A program made the position numbers and the translations under genes. Shown here in pieces: positions 58,509 to 64,000 of a DNA stretch of 64,000 bases (position 1 is its first letter; every line of letters begins with the position of its first letter). This stretch comes from Methanobacterium petrolearium. Lineage in GTDB: Archaea > Methanobacteriota > Methanobacteria > Methanobacteriales > Methanobacteriaceae. The notes below the pieces were generated by a model. That model had not been told where the DNA came from. It ran no database searches and worked only from the letters and a program-made list of their open reading frames with translations. The DNA lies in contig NZ_JAGGKL010000005.1 in the NCBI RefSeq assembly GCF_017873625.1, positions 124,001-188,000 on the forward strand. The letters are read 5' to 3'.

Positions 58509-59261
58509 GTGATTATTGCAGTAAGTGGTAAAGGTGGAACCGGGAAAACACTGGTATCCTCTCTTCTCATAAAATCCCTAAAAGACACAGAAAAAGATAT
58601 TTTGGCCATTGACGCCGACCCTGACAGCAATTTACCTGAAGCATTAGGGGTAGATGTGCACAAAACAGTGGGAGATGTGAGGGAAGACTTAAAGGAAGAC
58701 ACTACCAAGGGCCGGATACCTGCTGGAATGAATAAGTGGGATATTCTTGACTACAAAATCATGGAATCAATTATTGAAACACCAAACTTCGACCTCCTGG
58801 TAATGGGGAGGCCGGAAGGCAGTGGATGTTATTGTGCTGTTAACAACATGCTCCGTAGAATAATCGAAAACTTATCATCCAATTATGATGTGATTGTCAT
58901 TGATGCCGAGGCTGGACTTGAGCACTTAAGTCGTCGAACCACTCAAAACGTGGACGTGATGCTGGTGGTCACTGATAAATCCAAAAGAGGAATTCTCACC
59001 GCACAAAGAATCGGTCAACTCGCCGATGAACTGGACATTAAATTTCAGGATCTTTATCTGGTTTTAAACCGTGTTAACCCTGAAAATGAGGATGAAATCG
59101 TGCAAAAAGTCAGAGAAACCGGTTTGGATATGGTGGGTATAATTCATGAGGATGATGAGGTAACCCAGTTTGATATTGAGGGGAGGCCCCTGGTGGAGCT
59201 TCCAGATGAATCTTATACTGTAAAGGCAGTATCCGGGATATTATCCCGTATCTTAAAGTAA
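58509..59261 (+). CDS. cooC: CooC-type nickel-insertion ATPase of the CODH/ACS operon
   Basis: The 250-residue deviant-Walker (MinD/ParA-like) ATPase has P-loop VSGKGGTGKTLVS. The GRPEGSGCYCAVNNMLRR segment carries the CxC metal motif that CooC proteins use to bind nickel. It inserts nickel into CODH/ACS. Start is GTG 58509 with GGAG upstream. In methanogens this accessory gene typically sits between cdhC and cdhD, as here. Confidence 0.88.
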   Translation: MIIAVSGKGGTGKTLVSSLLIKSLKDTEKDILAIDADPDSNLPEALGVDVHKTVGDVREDLKEDTTKGRIPAGMNKWDILDYKIMESIIETPNFDLLVMGRPEGSGCYCAVNNMLRRIIENLSSNYDVIVIDAEAGLEHLSRRTTQNVDVMLVVTDKSKRGILTAQRIGQLADELDIKFQDLYLVLNRVNPENEDEIVQKVRETGLDMVGIIHEDDEVTQFDIEGRPLVELPDESYTVKAVSGILSRILK

Positions 59262-59268
59262 GTAAGGA

Positions 59269-60441
<1,173 letters not shown>

Positions 60442-60453
60442 GAGGTTATGAGT

Positions 60454-61845
60454 ATGCAAGTCACTGCAATGGATATATACAGACTGCTTCCCCAGACTAA
60501 CTGTGAAGACTGTGATGCACCTGCCTGTGGGGAAGCTTCATGTATGGCCTTCGCCACCAAACTCTCAGAAAAGGAGTCCCAACTGGGACTATGCACAGAA
60601 CTCTCTGAAGAATCATTCACCAAGTTGGAAGCCTTACTGGCTCCAGCAGTAAGAGAAATAACCATAGGAACCGACGATAAAGCTATCACCATTGGTGGAG
60701 ATGAAGTATTATACCGATACGAGTTAACCTACTACAACCCCACAGCCCTGGTTATTGATATAGCAGATAACCTGGATGATGCAGAATTCGCAGAAAGAGT
60801 TAAAAACATCGAAGAAACTGAGTTTGAAAGAATAGGTGAAATGCTCACTTTAGATGCCATAGCTCTTCGAAATGCATCAGGGGATGCAGTAAAATTTGCT
60901 GAAACCGCATCAAAACTTAAAAACGCTAAACTACCATTAATATTATGTTCATTCGACCCAGTAGCCATGAAAGCAGCCCTGGAAAAGGTTGGAAATGAAA
61001 GACCACTCATATATGCTGTTAACGAGGCCAATATGGATGAAATGGCAGCACTAGCACTGGAATATGATTGTCCAATAAGTATATTCTCTCCTAACGACCT
61101 GGAAAAGATGAAACAAATCAGTCGAACCTTGAGGGAGAAAGGAGTACAGGATATTGTTCTTGACCCGGGAACATTTGTGGGAGAAGGTATTGGAGACAGT
61201 CTGGATGATTTTGTCATGATCCGCAGATTGGCAGTGGAAGAAAGAGATGATGATTTCCGCTTCCCAATACTGGGCATACCCGCCCTCACCTGGATACATG
61301 AAAAGGATGAAGTGCAGGGAGGTATCAAAGAAGCTACCATTGCCGCCACCCTCATGAACAAATATGCTGATGTGCTGATACTCCATGGAACCAATATCTG
61401 GGAATTAATACCAGTTCTTACTTTAAGACAGGGTATCTACACCGACCCCAGAAAGCCACAGGCTGTGGATCCCGGAGTTTATGAGTTTGGTGAAGTGGGC
61501 AAGGATTCTCCAGTACTCATGACCACCAACTTCGCCTTAACCTTCTACACAGTGGAGGGAGACATCAAAGGCAAAACCACTGCTTACCTACTGGTACTGG
61601 ACACTGAAGGTCGGGCTGTGGATGTGTCCCTGGCTGGAGGCCAGCTCAATGCCGAAGCTGTAGCAGATCTTATTAAAGAAACTGGAATTGAAGATAAGGT
61701 GGATACCCGCACTCTGATCATACCGGGATTATCTGCCCCAGCAAGTGGAGAAATCGAGGATGAAAGTGGATGGGAAGTTTTGGTTGGTCCACGAGACTCA
61801 TCAGGGGTACCTGGCTTCCTGGAAGATCTTAAAGGAAAATCTTAA
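60454..61845 (+). CDS. cdhE: Corrinoid iron-sulfur protein gamma subunit (large)
   Basis: The subunit of about 463 residues carries the 4Fe-4S cluster near the N-terminus (NCEDCDAPACGEASCMAF, four Cys) and a TIM barrel, plus the cobamide-binding C-terminal domain. Methyl transfer to CdhC depends on it. Of two in-frame ATGs, 60448 and 60454, GGAGG at 60441-60445 favours 60454. Confidence 0.95.
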   Translation: MQVTAMDIYRLLPQTNCEDCDAPACGEASCMAFATKLSEKESQLGLCTELSEESFTKLEALLAPAVREITIGTDDKAITIGGDEVLYRYELTYYNPTALVIDIADNLDDAEFAERVKNIEETEFERIGEMLTLDAIALRNASGDAVKFAETASKLKNAKLPLILCSFDPVAMKAALEKVGNERPLIYAVNEANMDEMAALALEYDCPISIFSPNDLEKMKQISRTLREKGVQDIVLDPGTFVGEGIGDSLDDFVMIRRLAVEERDDDFRFPILGIPALTWIHEKDEVQGGIKEATIAATLMNKYADVLILHGTNIWELIPVLTLRQGIYTDPRKPQAVDPGVYEFGEVGKDSPVLMTTNFALTFYTVEGDIKGKTTAYLLVLDTEGRAVDVSLAGGQLNAEAVADLIKETGIEDKVDTRTLIIPGLSAPASGEIEDESGWEVLVGPRDSSGVPGFLEDLKGKS

Positions 61846-61891
61846 GAAATGCACAGGTTAAAAAAGAAATAAGATGGATGAGTGATAAAAA

Positions 61892-62362
61892 ATGAAGACT
61901 CTGATGGTAGTTGACCCCCGCCGCTGCAGTGAATGCCAAGACTGTATCAATGCTTGTAAAAAAATTCATGGTGTGGCCAGGACCAAGAAAACCAGCACCG
62001 TACCTATATTTTGCCTGCAATGCCATCCAGACAAAGCACCATGTGCCCGAATATGTCCCACAGGAGCTATACGAGAAGAGGATGGTACCTTAATAGTGGA
62101 TGAGGACGCCTGTATATTATGTCGTCTGTGCATGATCGCCTGTCCTGTGGGGATGTTGGTTATTGATGATGGGAAAAAGGCAGTACAGAAATGTACATTA
62201 TGCCTCGATGCGGAAGACCAGATACTCCCTGCCTGTGTAGAAGCCTGTAAGGATAATGTGCTTAAGATATTCTCTGTAGAAGAACTGGAAGACCTGAAAA
62301 AAGATCTTTCCTACACCGAAGTTCTTAACGAAGCAATGAAAGCATATCAGGAAAAACTTTAG
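61892..62362 (+). CDS. Polyferredoxin-like 4Fe-4S protein at the end of the cdh operon
   Basis: The 156-residue protein has about four cluster-binding motifs (CSECQDCINACKK, CLQCHPDKAPCARICPTG, CILCRLCMIACPVG, CTLCLDAEDQILPACVEACKD). It resembles the CooF-type electron carrier of CODH systems. It likely supplies or takes electrons from CdhA. It lies 46 bases after cdhE in the same orientation. It ends the operon, and a T-run follows at 62431. Confidence 0.85.
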   Translation: MKTLMVVDPRRCSECQDCINACKKIHGVARTKKTSTVPIFCLQCHPDKAPCARICPTGAIREEDGTLIVDEDACILCRLCMIACPVGMLVIDDGKKAVQKCTLCLDAEDQILPACVEACKDNVLKIFSVEELEDLKKDLSYTEVLNEAMKAYQEKL

Positions 62363-62369
62363 AAAAATA

Positions 62370-62438
62370 TTTTTTAATACCTAATAAAATCTGAAAGATA
62401 ATAGTAGTGTTAGCTGTTATCTTCAAACTCTTTTTTTT
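62370..62438 (+). terminator. T-tract terminator of the cdh operon
   Basis: Six T at 62370-62375 and eight T at 62431-62438 follow the last cdh-operon gene in the convergent gap. Confidence 0.45.
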
Positions 62439-62506
62439 AACTTGTATCCTGTTAATTGAATTATTAATTTACATTATGAATAAAAACGTATTTTCCTATG
62501 TTGAAT

Positions 62507-63859
62507 TTAGCCGTAAATATAGAAACTATCCACCATGATTTCTATGTCTTCACCTGCTTCATCAAAGGCAGTTGGATCCCCTACAAACCACATGTAATAC
62601 AATAAATCCATTTTCTTAAAGGACACTATTAAAATACTGGTGGGTGTGACCTCGTGGTTCTCACCATATACTTCATAAATTTCCATCCCATATTTTTCAA
62701 AATCACGTTCATCAATTACTTCACTACCCTGGACCTTGAACACATCTTTCAGCATCTCTGCAAATTCATGGGATGATACTTCAGCCACATTGGTGTTTCG
62801 GTTAAGTGAGAGGGTTATAGAGTTGTTTGCATACAACCCTCTAACTACCTTCTTGGCATCGGAAGTGCTGATGATCTCCCACTGATCTGAATAATCGAAA
62901 GACACTTCACCATTGTCAAAATTTAATATACGAGTTTTTTTAGGAGGTTCAAGGATTTTTTGGATGGATATATTGGCTTTTTCTCTAACATATTTATATT
63001 CGTCTTTTTGAGCGTTTTGAAGTGCTTTCAGTGCCCTTTCATCTCCGATTCTGCCCAGGGCTTCGGCAGCTCTTCCTCTCACATGGCGATTATTATCTCT
63101 ATATTTCCCCAAAAGCACGGATATCAGTGCATTCAACGCTTTTTCGCCACCTATTTTCCCTATAACTTCTGCTGATTTGGTTCTGACTCGCCAGTTCTTA
63201 TTTCGCAGTGCTTTTATCAAGGGCTCAATTGCACTTTCACCCATTTTTGCCAAAGCCAGCATGGCTTTCCAGCGCACATCAGCATCTTCATCTTCCATGG
63301 AATCTAAAAGAAGGGGAATGGCTCTCTCATCTTTCAGTTTTCCCAGTGATACAGCTGCATATTTGCGTACTTGCCAATCACTATCTTCAAGGGCTTTTAT
63401 GAGGTAGGGAACTGCATGATGATCACCAATCATTCCTAAAGCATTGGCAGCAGTTTTTCTCACATCCCATTTTTGATCTTCCAGAGCAGTGATCAATGCA
63501 TCTACTGCTTCACCATCGCCTATTTCTCCCAGTGCCCATGCTGATTTTAACCGCACTTCATCATCAGGATCGTCTTCCATGGATTCAATCAGGTATGGTA
63601 CTGCTCTTACATCTCCAATTCTACCTAAAGCTTCTGCAGAATTTTCTCTAACTGAATTTAAAATTATATAATCAGAATGCCAGCTTTTATATCGTAAAGA
63701 ATCAATCAATGCATTCACTGCCTTTTCATCTCCCACTTTTTTCAGAGCTCTAGCAGCTTCCTTTCTCATAAGATAGTTTCGATCCTTAAGGGCTCTTATA
63801 AGTCCATCAACATCTTGTTCTTCTTCAAGATATTCTATATCGGGATCACTTGAATCCAT
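62507..63859 (-). CDS. HEAT-repeat (PBS lyase-type) protein with C-terminal domain
   Basis: The protein of about 450 residues has an N-terminal set of about nine 31-residue HEAT repeats (VDALITALEDQKWDVRKTAANALGMIGD-like), a scaffold for protein-protein contact. A C-terminal domain of about 150 residues (FDNGEVSFDYSDQWEII and SFKKMDLLYYMWFVGDPTAF) follows, which resembles a PsbP-like or MogA-type fold in shape only. Function is unknown. An upstream ATG 63865 is in frame, but AGGAG is 7 bases from ATG 63859, which is the better start. Confidence 0.78.
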   Translation of the reverse strand: MDSSDPDIEYLEEEQDVDGLIRALKDRNYLMRKEAARALKKVGDEKAVNALIDSLRYKSWHSDYIILNSVRENSAEALGRIGDVRAVPYLIESMEDDPDDEVRLKSAWALGEIGDGEAVDALITALEDQKWDVRKTAANALGMIGDHHAVPYLIKALEDSDWQVRKYAAVSLGKLKDERAIPLLLDSMEDEDADVRWKAMLALAKMGESAIEPLIKALRNKNWRVRTKSAEVIGKIGGEKALNALISVLLGKYRDNNRHVRGRAAEALGRIGDERALKALQNAQKDEYKYVREKANISIQKILEPPKKTRILNFDNGEVSFDYSDQWEIISTSDAKKVVRGLYANNSITLSLNRNTNVAEVSSHEFAEMLKDVFKVQGSEVIDERDFEKYGMEIYEVYGENHEVTPTSILIVSFKKMDLLYYMWFVGDPTAFDEAGEDIEIMVDSFYIYG

Positions 63860-63950
63860 AAACATACTCCTGGAAATTAAGAATTACCCACTAAAATCAT
63901 TATAATAATATTTTGTGTGCATTGAGTTTATAAGTTTAATATTAAAAAAA

Positions 63951-63972
63951 TCAAAAACCCCTAAGTTTTTGA
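63951..63972. other. Inverted repeat TCAAAAAC/GTTTTTGA at window end
   Basis: TCAAAAAC and GTTTTTGA flank the six bases CCCTAA. It lies in the region upstream of the HEAT gene and could be a regulator site or a hairpin at the end of a gene that starts outside the window. Confidence 0.35.
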
Positions 63973-64000
63973 CAGTGTCTATTCAACGAGTAGGGCATAT

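Overview
The window is a chromosomal segment of a hydrogenotrophic methanogenic archaeon. It is most likely Methanobacterium or a close relative in the Methanobacteriaceae. The case rests on the A-type ATP synthase operon in the order H-I-K-E-C-F-A-B-D with a two-hairpin rotor subunit, a six-subunit-type CO dehydrogenase/acetyl-CoA synthase operon, archaeal genes for coenzyme and tRNA metabolism (mfnE, cofA, tiaS, pth2, thg1), TATA-type promoters, GGTGA/GGAGG ribosome binding sites and a large beta-helix surface protein. Base composition is AT-rich throughout. Identification to species is not possible by reading alone.

Layout. 1-3 kb: the end of a glutamate decarboxylase, a small lipoprotein and a DUF308 membrane protein. 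1.7-7 kb: an unusual block with a SulP anion permease, a SpoIIAA-like protein, an alkylsulfatase-type metallo-beta-lactamase and a bile-acid-type (SBF) organic anion transporter. This suggests sulfate-ester scavenging. 7-10.1 kb: an adhesin-like protein whose signal peptide lies upstream of every normal start codon. 10.1-17.2 kb: accessory genes, including a 49-residue small protein with palindromes upstream, a cation diffusion facilitator fused to winged helices, a coiled-coil protein with a solitary Cas4-like nuclease, tRNA-Gln(UUG), an ATP-grasp ligase and several small unknown proteins.

17.3-26.5 kb (minus strand): the ATP synthase operon, ended by a DUF22 gene. 26.6-32.2 kb (minus): a short citrate synthase/citryl-CoA lyase homologue, a one-subunit class I fumarase alpha part, a U32-like protein, an MmgE/PrpD protein and tiaS. 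The middle four look like an uncharacterised carboxylic acid pathway. 32.2-41.8 kb: housekeeping genes (regulator, serA, JAMM protease, Thg1, nadX, PRC-barrel, a tRNA-binding protein, cofA). 41.9-53.8 kb: two separated archaeal type IV pilus loci (pilin plus TadC, then ATPase plus TadC) with peptidases, YcaO, Pth2, MfnE, a zinc ribbon with an apparent frameshift, EF-1beta, a TctA-like permease and a methyltransferase between them.

54-62.4 kb (plus): cdhA-cdhB-cdhC-cooC-like-cdhD-cdhE-ferredoxin, which makes acetyl-CoA from CO2, a methyl-tetrahydromethanopterin-derived methyl group and CoA. The window ends with a HEAT-repeat protein on the minus strand. The energy-conserving (ATP synthase) and carbon-fixing (CODH/ACS) operons form the core. 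The most interesting accessory parts are the organosulfate block, the citrate/fumarase/PrpD operon, the palindrome-flanked small protein and the CDF-winged-helix fusion.
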